Source: Rhodoferax sp.
Lineage (GTDB): Bacteria > Pseudomonadota > Gammaproteobacteria > Burkholderiales > Burkholderiaceae_C
Assembly: GCA_030833685.1 (NCBI GenBank)
Contig: JAURGS010000157.1
Location: forward strand, 1-5,848
Reading direction: 5' to 3'
DNA length: 5,848 bases
The first letter of the stretch is position 1; every line of letters begins with the position of its first letter. The notes below the pieces were generated by a model. That model saw nothing but the letters and a program-made list of their open reading frames with translations, was not told the DNA's origin and ran no database searches. Shown piece after piece: positions 1 to 5,848 of the stretch. Both the position numbers and the translations under genes were made by a program.

Positions 1-611
1 GCGCCCCTGTCGACGCAGGTGTTAGCACCAATTTCCACATCGTCACCAATATGCACCGCGCCTAGCTGCTCTATCTTTTCCCAGCGTGCACCGTCTGGCG
101 CAAAGCCAAAGCCATCTGCTCCGATAACCACACCCGAGTGAACGAGGCAACGCTGCCCGATGCGACAGTTGGAACCCACGGTGACACGGGCTTTGAGCTC
201 GGTATGGGCGCCAACGACGGCGCCATGTTCGATCACGCACAAAGCCCCTATCACCGCAGTGGGGTCGATATGTGCATGGAGGTCGATGACGGCAGAAGGA
301 TGGATCCGCACGCGTTGCGGTGTGGGCAAATGTTGTTTCCACAATTGCGTGAGCCGCGCAAAATACAGATAAGGGTTTTCCGTGACGATACAGTCGCCAC
401 GTCGGCGGGCTTGCGCCTCTAATTCGGGCCCAACAATCACACAGCCCGCTTTTGAATTTTCTAACCGAGCCAGGTACCGCGCCTGGCTAATAAAACTCAA
501 CTGAGCAGCGCCTGCTTCTTCCAGAGAAGCTAGGCCTTCGATCCGGCGGTTGGCGTCTGCATACAGCGTGCCTCCCAGGGCGTTGACGATGGAGCCAATG
601 GTTAGCGCCAC
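1..611 (-). CDS. lpxD: UDP-3-O-(3-hydroxyacyl)glucosamine N-acyltransferase LpxD, 3' end cut off by window edge
   Basis: LpxD transfers a 3-hydroxyacyl chain from acyl-ACP to the 2-amino group of UDP-3-O-acyl-glucosamine, the third step of lipid A synthesis, in the cytoplasm. The frame is open from 611 to the window edge, giving 203 codons of an expected 330 or so. Residues 1-100 match the uridine-binding N-terminal domain, including NPYLYFAR at 79-86. From about 102 the left-handed beta-helix hexapeptide repeats begin (HPSAVID, GAVVGAHTEL). The family signatures GADGFGFAPD (164-173) and VEIGANTCVDRG (192-203) are clear. The catalytic His (His239 in E. coli) should lie about 20 residues beyond the edge, so it cannot be checked. 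The start is taken as GTG at 611: no ATG or TTG lies in frame between it and the skp stop, and the resulting N-terminus (MALTIGSIVNALGG) fits the family. No good Shine-Dalgarno is visible. The helix looks one 18-residue coil shorter than in E. coli. Confidence 0.95.
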   Translation of the reverse strand, partial: MALTIGSIVNALGGTLYADANRRIEGLASLEEAGAAQLSFISQARYLARLENSKAGCVIVGPELEAQARRRGDCIVTENPYLYFARLTQLWKQHLPTPQRVRIHPSAVIDLHAHIDPTAVIGALCVIEHGAVVGAHTELKARVTVGSNCRIGQRCLVHSGVVIGADGFGFAPDGARWEKIEQLGAVHIGDDVEIGANTCVDRG

Positions 612-632
612 GCTACTGCAAAGCCGAAAACG

Positions 633-1142
633 TTATTTCACGCCAGGCGCACTCAAGGCCTTGATCACCTTGTCCGTGATGTCATTGCGAGGGTTGACAT
701 AAACGGCTTCCTGGAAAATAAAGTCATATTTTTCGGCAACAGCCAAGTCTTTGATCGCCTTATTGGCACGTAATAAAACCTGCTGTAACTCTTCGTTTTT
801 GCGAGCATTCAAATCCTCCTGGAACTCGCGGCGTTTACGCTGGAAGTCACGGTCCTGATCGAGCAGTTGGCGTTGCTTAGCAAGACGCTGCGATTCAGGC
901 AGGGTTGTGGCATCGCGCTCAAAGGCCTCGCTCTCGGACTTGAGTCTGGCACCAAAATCGTTGATTTCTTTTTCACGCTTGGAAAATTCCTGCTCAAGCT
1001 TGGCCTGCGCGACCTTGGCAACACCAGCCTCTTTCAGCACCCGATCCGTGCTAACAAAACCCAGCCGTAATTCCTGCGCGAAGGACGAACCCAAGGCAAG
1101 GGCCAACAGAAGCCCCAGAGAAATCATTCGAGCGAACTTCAT
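633..1142 (-). CDS. skp: Periplasmic chaperone Skp/OmpH for outer-membrane proteins
   Basis: Skp-family (OmpH) chaperones are trimers that hold unfolded outer-membrane proteins in the periplasm and pass them to the BAM complex. The predicted protein is 169 aa, close to the usual 160-180. It starts with a signal peptide (positive MKFAR, then a hydrophobic run MISLGLLLALALG) and a probable signal peptidase I site after SSFA (residue 22). Mature residues LRLGFVSTDRVL resemble the conserved first beta strand. Residues about 40-130 are rich in charged residues, Gln and Leu with heptad character, as expected for the long coiled-coil arms. The C-terminal part (YDFIFQEAVYVNPRNDITDKVIKAL, broken here as YDFIFQEAVYVN and DITDKVIKAL) returns to the body domain. 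The ATG at 1142 is preferred over the in-frame TTG at 1148 because the TTG overlaps the bamA stop and adds only two residues. The ATG lies 2 nt after that stop, so translational coupling to bamA is likely. Confidence 0.93.
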   Translation of the reverse strand: MKFARMISLGLLLALALGSSFAQELRLGFVSTDRVLKEAGVAKVAQAKLEQEFSKREKEINDFGARLKSESEAFERDATTLPESQRLAKQRQLLDQDRDFQRKRREFQEDLNARKNEELQQVLLRANKAIKDLAVAEKYDFIFQEAVYVNPRNDITDKVIKALSAPGVK

Positions 1143-1144
1143 GA

Positions 1145-3430
1145 TCAAAAGCTGGTTCCGATTTGAAATTGAAGAGTCTGAATTCTATCGCCATCGAACT
1201 TTTTCACAGGCTTGGCATATGCCAGTCGCAAGGGACCCACCGGTGACACCCAACTGATACCTATGCCAGTCGATGCCCGCAGGCTATTTGCGTCTGTGTT
1301 TACACCCCCTGTACCTGACACCATACCCATGTCAAAAAAGCCATACATCCGCAGCGTTCGATCGGCACCCGCACCGGGCAACGGGGTCTGGAACTCCACA
1401 TTCGCATTGAATTTTTGGGTGCCACCCAAAACTACGCCAGCCGAGTCGCGTGGCCCCAGTGAACCCTGCTCAAAGCCGCGCACTGACCCCAAGCCGCCAC
1501 CAAAAAGACTCTTAAACACCGGGAACACGCGCTCACCGATAGAAGACCCTGCGGCGACATCCGTGTTGAACGCAATGGTGTACTTCTTAGTCAAGGGCAT
1601 GTACTGCTGAAATTGGTAACTCCCCTTGACGTAACGTGCGTCCCCGGCGGGTGACCACTCCAAATTCGCGCGTTGCAGGCGCCCCCTGGTAGGAACCAAG
1701 GCACTGTCACGGCTATCGCGGGCCCAACCCACCGTCAGCGGCAAGGCCGTGCTAGACGCGCCATAGTTGTTCACATACGTTTGGTAACTCGAAGGCAAAC
1801 CCGTACCAGATTGAATGTCTGTCGCTTCAGCGCCTGCACCAAAATAAACGGTGTCCAATTCTGTAAAGGGCACACCGAAACTTAAGTTCGCGCCTGTGGT
1901 GACCAATTTGTAATACGACGCATCCTGGTAAGGGCTGCTGGTACGGTGGTAAAGCGCAGCCGTTCTGGAAACACCATCCGCAGTGAAGTAAGGATCTGTG
2001 GTGCTGATGTCTACCACTCGATTAAATTTGCTGGTGTTGACTTGAATGCCCACTGAGTTACCGGTGCCAAACGCATTTTGTTGAGTGATGCCAAACAAAA
2101 ATCCCAGGCCCTCGCCACTGGAGTAGCCCGCACCCAAGCTAAGACTGCCTGTGGGTTTCTCTGCAACATTAACCACCAAGTCGACCTGGTCTGGCGCTCC
2201 AGGCACCTCACGGGTTTCCAGAGAAACTTCACCAAAAAAGCCTAGCCGGTCCACACGATCCCGAGAACGACGGATCCGGTCAGCGTCGTACCAGGCTGCC
2301 TCTAACTGCCGAAACTCACGGCGGATCACCTCATCACGGGTTCGGGTGTTACCTGCAACATCAATACGGCGCACATAGGCTCTACGCGAGGGCTCTGCCC
2401 GCAGAGCCAAGCGCACCCGGTTGTTGGTGCGGTCGATCTCAGGGATCGCCTCAACCCTGGCGAAGGCGTAACCAAAATTGCCAAAGTAATCTGTGAAAGC
2501 ACGCGTCGTTTTGGCAACATCGTCGGCGTTGTAAGGCAAACCAGGCCGCACAGCTACTAAAGCCTTGAATTCGTCATCCTTGGCCAGGTAGTCCCCCTGA
2601 AGCTCAACTGCGCTGACCAAATAACGCTGGCCCTCCGAGATATTGATGGCAATTCCAATGTCCGTTTTATTGGGCATGATGGATACTTGCGTGGAATCAA
2701 TCTTGAATTCCAGGAAACCCCGCGTCAGGTAGTACGACTTCAGAGCCTCCAGATCAGCATTCAATTTGGCCCGGGTATAGCGATTGGACTTGGTGTACCA
2801 GCTCAACCAACCACCCGTGTCCAATCCAAGCTGGTCCATCAGAGTCGCCTCGTCGAAAGCCTTGTTGCCCACGATACGGATTTCGCTAATGCGTGATGCC
2901 TCACCCTCACTCACGTTAAACGTCAAGTTGACCCGGTTGCGTTCAACCGGCGTGACCGTGGTCAGCACATTCACCGCGTAAAGGCTGCGGTTCAGGTACT
3001 GGCGTTTGAGCTCTTGCTCCGCACGATCCAACAAGGCTTGATCGAATGCGCGACCTTCGGTGAGACCGATGTCTTTAAGGGCTTTGGTCAGCGCTGCCTT
3101 ATCGAACTCCTTGTTCCCGACAAAGTTGACTTCAGCCAAAGTGGGACGCTCTTGCACCACCACAATCAACACATCACCGCTGACCTCAATTCGAACGTCC
3201 TTGAACAAGCCCAGCCCAAATAGGTTGCGGATCGCCAGTGCACCCTTCTCGTCGTTGTACTCATCGCCCACCTGCAAGGGCAAAGAGACAAACACCGTGC
3301 CGGGCTCGACCCGCTGCAAGCCCTCTACCCGGATATCACGCACGGTAAAAGGCGTCACTGCAAGTGCGCTGTGCACCAAAAGAATTAGTCCAACAAAAAC
3401 AAGCGCAATTTGACGAATAAAAATCGACAT
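1145..3430 (-). CDS. bamA: Outer-membrane protein assembly factor BamA (Omp85)
   Basis: BamA is the core of the BAM complex, which folds and inserts beta-barrel proteins into the outer membrane. The 761-aa product is complete; E. coli BamA is about 810 aa, so it is slightly compact. Residues 1-24 are a signal peptide with likely cleavage after SALA. Five POTRA repeats follow at roughly 25-94, 95-175, 178-266, 269-347 and 350-424, recognisable by VRDIRVEGLQRV, EVNFVGNKEFD, EIRIVGNKAFD and RRIDVAGNTRTRDEVIRREF. The barrel spans about 425-761. It includes the loop-6 motif VRGFEQG at 649-655 (VRGF, conserved in Omp85 proteins), the DPYF element near 479-482, and a C-terminal beta-signal ending in Phe (LQFQIGTSF). 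The start ATG at 3430 gives a proper signal peptide but has no strong ribosome-binding site. The 41-nt gap to rseP is the widest junction in the window. Skp follows after 2 nt, pairing the chaperone with its delivery target. Confidence 0.97.
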   Translation of the reverse strand: MSIFIRQIALVFVGLILLVHSALAVTPFTVRDIRVEGLQRVEPGTVFVSLPLQVGDEYNDEKGALAIRNLFGLGLFKDVRIEVSGDVLIVVVQERPTLAEVNFVGNKEFDKAALTKALKDIGLTEGRAFDQALLDRAEQELKRQYLNRSLYAVNVLTTVTPVERNRVNLTFNVSEGEASRISEIRIVGNKAFDEATLMDQLGLDTGGWLSWYTKSNRYTRAKLNADLEALKSYYLTRGFLEFKIDSTQVSIMPNKTDIGIAINISEGQRYLVSAVELQGDYLAKDDEFKALVAVRPGLPYNADDVAKTTRAFTDYFGNFGYAFARVEAIPEIDRTNNRVRLALRAEPSRRAYVRRIDVAGNTRTRDEVIRREFRQLEAAWYDADRIRRSRDRVDRLGFFGEVSLETREVPGAPDQVDLVVNVAEKPTGSLSLGAGYSSGEGLGFLFGITQQNAFGTGNSVGIQVNTSKFNRVVDISTTDPYFTADGVSRTAALYHRTSSPYQDASYYKLVTTGANLSFGVPFTELDTVYFGAGAEATDIQSGTGLPSSYQTYVNNYGASSTALPLTVGWARDSRDSALVPTRGRLQRANLEWSPAGDARYVKGSYQFQQYMPLTKKYTIAFNTDVAAGSSIGERVFPVFKSLFGGGLGSVRGFEQGSLGPRDSAGVVLGGTQKFNANVEFQTPLPGAGADRTLRMYGFFDMGMVSGTGGVNTDANSLRASTGIGISWVSPVGPLRLAYAKPVKKFDGDRIQTLQFQIGTSF

Positions 3431-3471
3431 AGACAGTTTTAATCGTTTCAGAACTCGAAGTCTCGCAGCCG
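3431..3471 (-). other. 41-nt gap between rseP and bamA
   Basis: This is the longest non-coding stretch in the window. It is AT-richer than the flanking genes just before the bamA ATG (an A/T-rich run at about 3436-3445). I see no clear Shine-Dalgarno, no inverted repeat followed by a T-run, and no well-spaced sigma-70 or sigma-E promoter. A partial resemblance to a sigma-E -10 element (TCTGA) exists, but no -35 element sits at the right distance. It is best read as a plain intra-operon spacer. Confidence 0.5.
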
Positions 3472-4835
3472 CTAGGCCCCGATCAGGCGACTCACGTCGT
3501 TAAATATCGCCAGAGCCATCAATGCCCCCAGCATCACAACACCCAGCTGCTGAAGGCGCGCAGCCCACAAATCCGACACGGCGCGCCCGTGACACACTCC
3601 CAAAGATAATACATCAGGTGCCCACCGTCCAAGACAGGCAAGGGCAGGAGATTGAGTACACCCAGGCTCACGCTGATCAAAGCCAAAAAGGTGAGATAAG
3701 CGGCCAGCCCCACCGCGGCAGATCGTCCTGCGTAGTCGGCAATCGTCAGGGGGCCACTGAGGTTTTTGACTGAGGCCTGGCCCGTTAGCATTTGGCCCAT
3801 CATGTTCAAGGTCAATCCGGCCACCTCCCAGGTCTGCGACCAGCCTTTTTCCAACCCCTGCCACCAACCAAACTCCACCTGCACGGTCTCCACAGGCGAG
3901 CCCACGTAAGCGGCGATTCGCCCGATGCTGGTCCCACCGTCAAGCAGCACATCGGGATGTACGGTGACATCCAAGGTCACACCGCCTCGATTAAGCTTCC
4001 AGCGCTGAGGCTGCACCGTGCCCGACGCACCAGACTCACGCACCCACCGACGCAGTTGCGCGCCGTCATGCACAGCCCGTCCATCAATCGAAAGAACCTC
4101 ATCTTTAGCCTGCAGTCCCGCGCGTGCAGCAGCCCCACCAGCGACAACCTCGCCCAACTCAGCCCGTGTGTACGGTCCCGAAATCCCCAGTTTTTGCATC
4201 AGGCTGGCATCAATTTCGCCAGCCTCAAAACGACTCAAGGCCAGGTTGCGGATCTGGGCGGATTGGCCGCCCGCGCTGTCGACCTGCAGTTGCAGGTCCT
4301 GTCCCTTGACAGCAGCCTGGGTAATCAGCCATCGCACCTCTTCAAAGCTGCGCACCGGCTCGAGCTCCTGATCGGCCACGGCCACCGCAGTGACGCGATC
4401 GCCACCCACAATCTCGGCCGCTGCAGCCAAACTGTCTGGCGTGGGGTGCGGCAAAACAGGCGCGGCCTGCATCACACCCATCCAATTGACCGCGGCGTAC
4501 AGCAGCACCGCCAGGGCCAAGTTGGCCAGTGGGCCGGCGGCCACGATTGCGCTTCGCCGGCCCAGGGACTGCGTGTTGAACGCGAGGTGCCGTTCTTCAG
4601 GGGCTACGGTCATTTCGCGCTCATCGAGCATCTTCACATAACCACCCAGGGGGAATACGGCCAGCACAAATTCCGTTGCGTCACGCCCTGATCGCCAACG
4701 CAACAAGGGTTTGCCAAAGCCCACTGAAAAACGCAGCACCTTGACGCCGCAAGCACGCGCCACGCGGTAGTGCCCGTACTCATGCACCACGATCAACACC
4801 GCCAGGGCAGCCAAAAATGAGAGTGCCGTCATCAT
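3472..4835 (-). CDS. rseP: RIP metalloprotease RseP (site-2 protease family), frameshifted near the 3' end
   Basis: RseP is an inner-membrane zinc protease that, in E. coli, cleaves the anti-sigma factor RseA after DegS to release sigma-E; it also clears signal-peptide remnants. Visible features are the zinc motif HEYGH (18-22) in the first membrane helix, FPLGGYVKMLDE (61-72), a second helix near 97-116, PDZ-type repeats (about 125-205, degenerate, and 215-297), NLSGPLTIA (358-366), and the catalytic N395...D403 in NLLPLPVLDGG of the third helix. As given, the frame breaks after residue 417 and ends at 3534 (433 aa, last 16 residues unrelated). The expected C-terminus (GRAVSDLWAARLQ... FNDVSRLIGA, with the fourth membrane helix) continues in the next frame to a TAG at 3472. 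Adding one base at 3586-3588 restores 454 aa, against 450 in E. coli. The start ATG overlaps the dxr stop (ATGA); a second ATG follows directly. The break may be a sequencing error or a real mutation. Confidence 0.93.
3586..3588 (-). other. rseP: Apparent one-base deletion (frameshift site) in rseP
   Basis: On the coding strand the sequence reads ACGGGCGCGCC here. Restoring one G to the GGG run (or one C just after it) makes the frame read Thr-Gly-Arg-Ala-Val-Ser-Asp-Leu-Trp, as expected in this family. The site is a short homopolymer next to the 8-bp palindrome GGCGCGCC, a context prone to base-calling or polymerase slippage. I see no slippery heptamer that would suggest programmed frameshifting. 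Confidence 0.85.
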
Positions 4836-5848
4836 CGTGTCAAACGCCCCATCACCAGACGCGCTGCTTCACGAGATTGCGTATCCAGCGCCAGCACATC
4901 TTCCAAAGAGTGCAATGGCGGGGGACTGAGCCTCTCCAATGTTTCCGTATTGACCGTGTAGATTTGGTCAAAGCGAATGGCGCCTTGCAAAAAACCAGCG
5001 ACTGCGATCTCATTGGCAGCATTGAGCACCGCAGTCGTGCCCGGTGGTGCAGACAACGCCTGCCACGCCAGCGCCAGCCCCGCAAAGCGCTTGGGATGTC
5101 CATGCTCGTGAACCGACTCGAACGTCATGTCAGCCATGGCAGCAAAGTCCAGCGCGGAGGCACCCGAGATCACGCGCTGCGGCCAGGCCAATCCGTACGC
5201 TATGGGTACCTTCATATCGGGTGTTCCCATCTGCGCAAGAACCGAGTGGTCGCAAAACTGCACCATGGAATGCACAATGCTTTGCGGGTGAATCACCACC
5301 TCGATCTTCTCGGGCGTAACGCCAAATAAATAGCGTGCCTCGATCACCTCCAAGGCCTTGTTCATCATGGTGGCGGAGTCCACCGAAATCTTCTGCCCCA
5401 TGACCCAGTTCGGATGGGCACAGGCCTGGGCTGGCGTGATATCGCCAAAACTTGCCGGATCACGGGTGCGAAACGGCCCGCCCGAGGCCGTCAAAATCAA
5501 TTTGTCAATGCTCTGTGCCCAGGTCGTGCGATCACTCGGCAGGCACTGAAAAATCGCCGAATGTTCACTGTCAATTGGCAGCAGGGTTGCACCACCTTGG
5601 GCCACGGCGGAGAGAAAAAAATCACCCCCCACCACCATCGCCTCTTTGTTAGCCAACAGCAGCTTCTTGCCCGAACGCGCCGCAGCCAGACAGGGCGACA
5701 ACCCGGCAGCACCAACAATCGCGGCCATCACCGTGTCCACCTCGGCGCTGCAAGCCACCTCATCCAGAGCCTGCGCGCCCGACAACACCTGGGTCTTCAA
5801 GCCGAGCTCACGAACCCGCTGCGCCAGGGTGCGGGCGTGCACAGGCTC
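4832..5848 (-). CDS. dxr: 1-deoxy-D-xylulose 5-phosphate reductoisomerase Dxr (IspC), 5' end cut off by window edge
   Basis: Dxr converts 1-deoxy-D-xylulose 5-phosphate to 2-C-methyl-D-erythritol 4-phosphate with NADPH and a divalent metal, the committed step of the MEP isoprenoid pathway in the cytoplasm. The frame is open to the window edge (338 codons before the stop). By comparison with E. coli about 60 N-terminal residues, including the NADPH-binding GSTGSIG motif, lie outside. An in-frame GTG at 5842 is an internal valine, not the start. Conserved elements, counted from that GTG, are VMAAIVGAAGL (38-48), LLANKE (62-67), the metal ligands D91 and E93 in PIDSEHSAIFQ, SGGPFR (120-125, substrate Ser), HPNW (143-146), and MMNKALEVIEAR (159-170), whose E165 is the third metal ligand. 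HPQSIVHSMV, the alanine/asparagine-rich LNAANEIAVA and the C-terminal helices follow. The stop TGA overlaps the rseP ATG, so the two are probably translationally coupled. Confidence 0.97.
   Translation of the reverse strand, partial: EPVHARTLAQRVRELGLKTQVLSGAQALDEVACSAEVDTVMAAIVGAAGLSPCLAAARSGKKLLLANKEAMVVGGDFFLSAVAQGGATLLPIDSEHSAIFQCLPSDRTTWAQSIDKLILTASGGPFRTRDPASFGDITPAQACAHPNWVMGQKISVDSATMMNKALEVIEARYLFGVTPEKIEVVIHPQSIVHSMVQFCDHSVLAQMGTPDMKVPIAYGLAWPQRVISGASALDFAAMADMTFESVHEHGHPKRFAGLALAWQALSAPPGTTAVLNAANEIAVAGFLQGAIRFDQIYTVNTETLERLSPPPLHSLEDVLALDTQSREAARLVMGRLTR

Noticed and set aside
43..342. Minus-strand 99-aa open frame
   Set aside because: It is an alternative frame inside lpxD. The other minus-strand frame reads as continuous LpxD with hexapeptide repeats.
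3440..3465. Possible sigma-E promoter upstream of bamA
   Set aside because: A TCTGA-like -10 element is present, but there is no GAACTT-like -35 element about 16 nt upstream; the nearest GACTT is much too close.
3580..3587. 8-bp palindrome GGCGCGCC as a recognition or regulatory site
   Set aside because: It lies inside the rseP coding region, occurs by chance in GC-rich DNA, and is probably created by the missing base itself.
3472..3867. Separate 131-aa minus-strand gene downstream of rseP
   Set aside because: Only the part below about 3587 is meaningful, and it is the displaced C-terminus of RseP. The upstream part is out-of-frame rseP sequence.
3792..4691. Plus-strand open frame of 299 codons
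   Set aside because: It lies entirely antisense to the clearly conserved rseP. Its translation is rich in His, Gln, Pro and Arg with no recognisable domain, as expected for the shadow of a GC-rich gene.
4817..5329. Plus-strand open frame of 170 codons
   Set aside because: It is antisense to dxr, with low-complexity Arg/His/Gln-rich composition and no recognisable motif.

Overview
The window holds part of one conserved gene cluster for cell-envelope biogenesis. All five genes lie on the minus strand, so transcription runs from position 5848 towards 1. In transcription order they are dxr (5' end outside the window), rseP, bamA, skp/ompH and lpxD (3' end outside the window). This order is the standard one in Betaproteobacteria, where the block usually continues as frr-uppS-cdsA-dxr-rseP-bamA-skp-lpxD-fabZ-lpxA-lpxB. 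The protein sequences and the moderately GC-rich composition suggest Burkholderiales, probably Comamonadaceae. That placement is from recollection of family sequences, not from a search.

Layout: 5848-4832 encodes the C-terminal 85% or so of DXP reductoisomerase (isoprenoid precursors). It overlaps by 4 nt the start of rseP (4835-3472), an intramembrane metalloprotease. rseP carries an apparent one-base deletion near 3586-3588 that splits the reading frame close to its 3' end. After a 41-nt gap comes bamA (3430-1145), the outer-membrane protein assembly barrel. Two nt later is skp (1142-633), the periplasmic chaperone that delivers barrels to BamA. After 21 nt comes lpxD (611 to the window edge), the lipid A N-acyltransferase, which has a GTG start.

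The genes form a coherent envelope module. Dxr feeds isoprenoid synthesis and hence the undecaprenyl carrier lipid. RseP is a likely regulator of the envelope stress response. BamA and Skp insert outer-membrane proteins, and LpxD builds lipid A for the outer leaflet. The junctions are 4-nt overlap, 41 nt, 2 nt and 21 nt. I see no terminator or convincing promoter inside the window, which fits a single polycistronic unit driven from upstream.

There is no mobile element, CRISPR array, RNA gene, notable repeat or unknown gene, and no gene-free stretch longer than 41 nt. I found no sign of an undescribed system. The points most worth a second look are the rseP frameshift and an LpxD that seems one beta-helix coil shorter than the E. 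coli enzyme.
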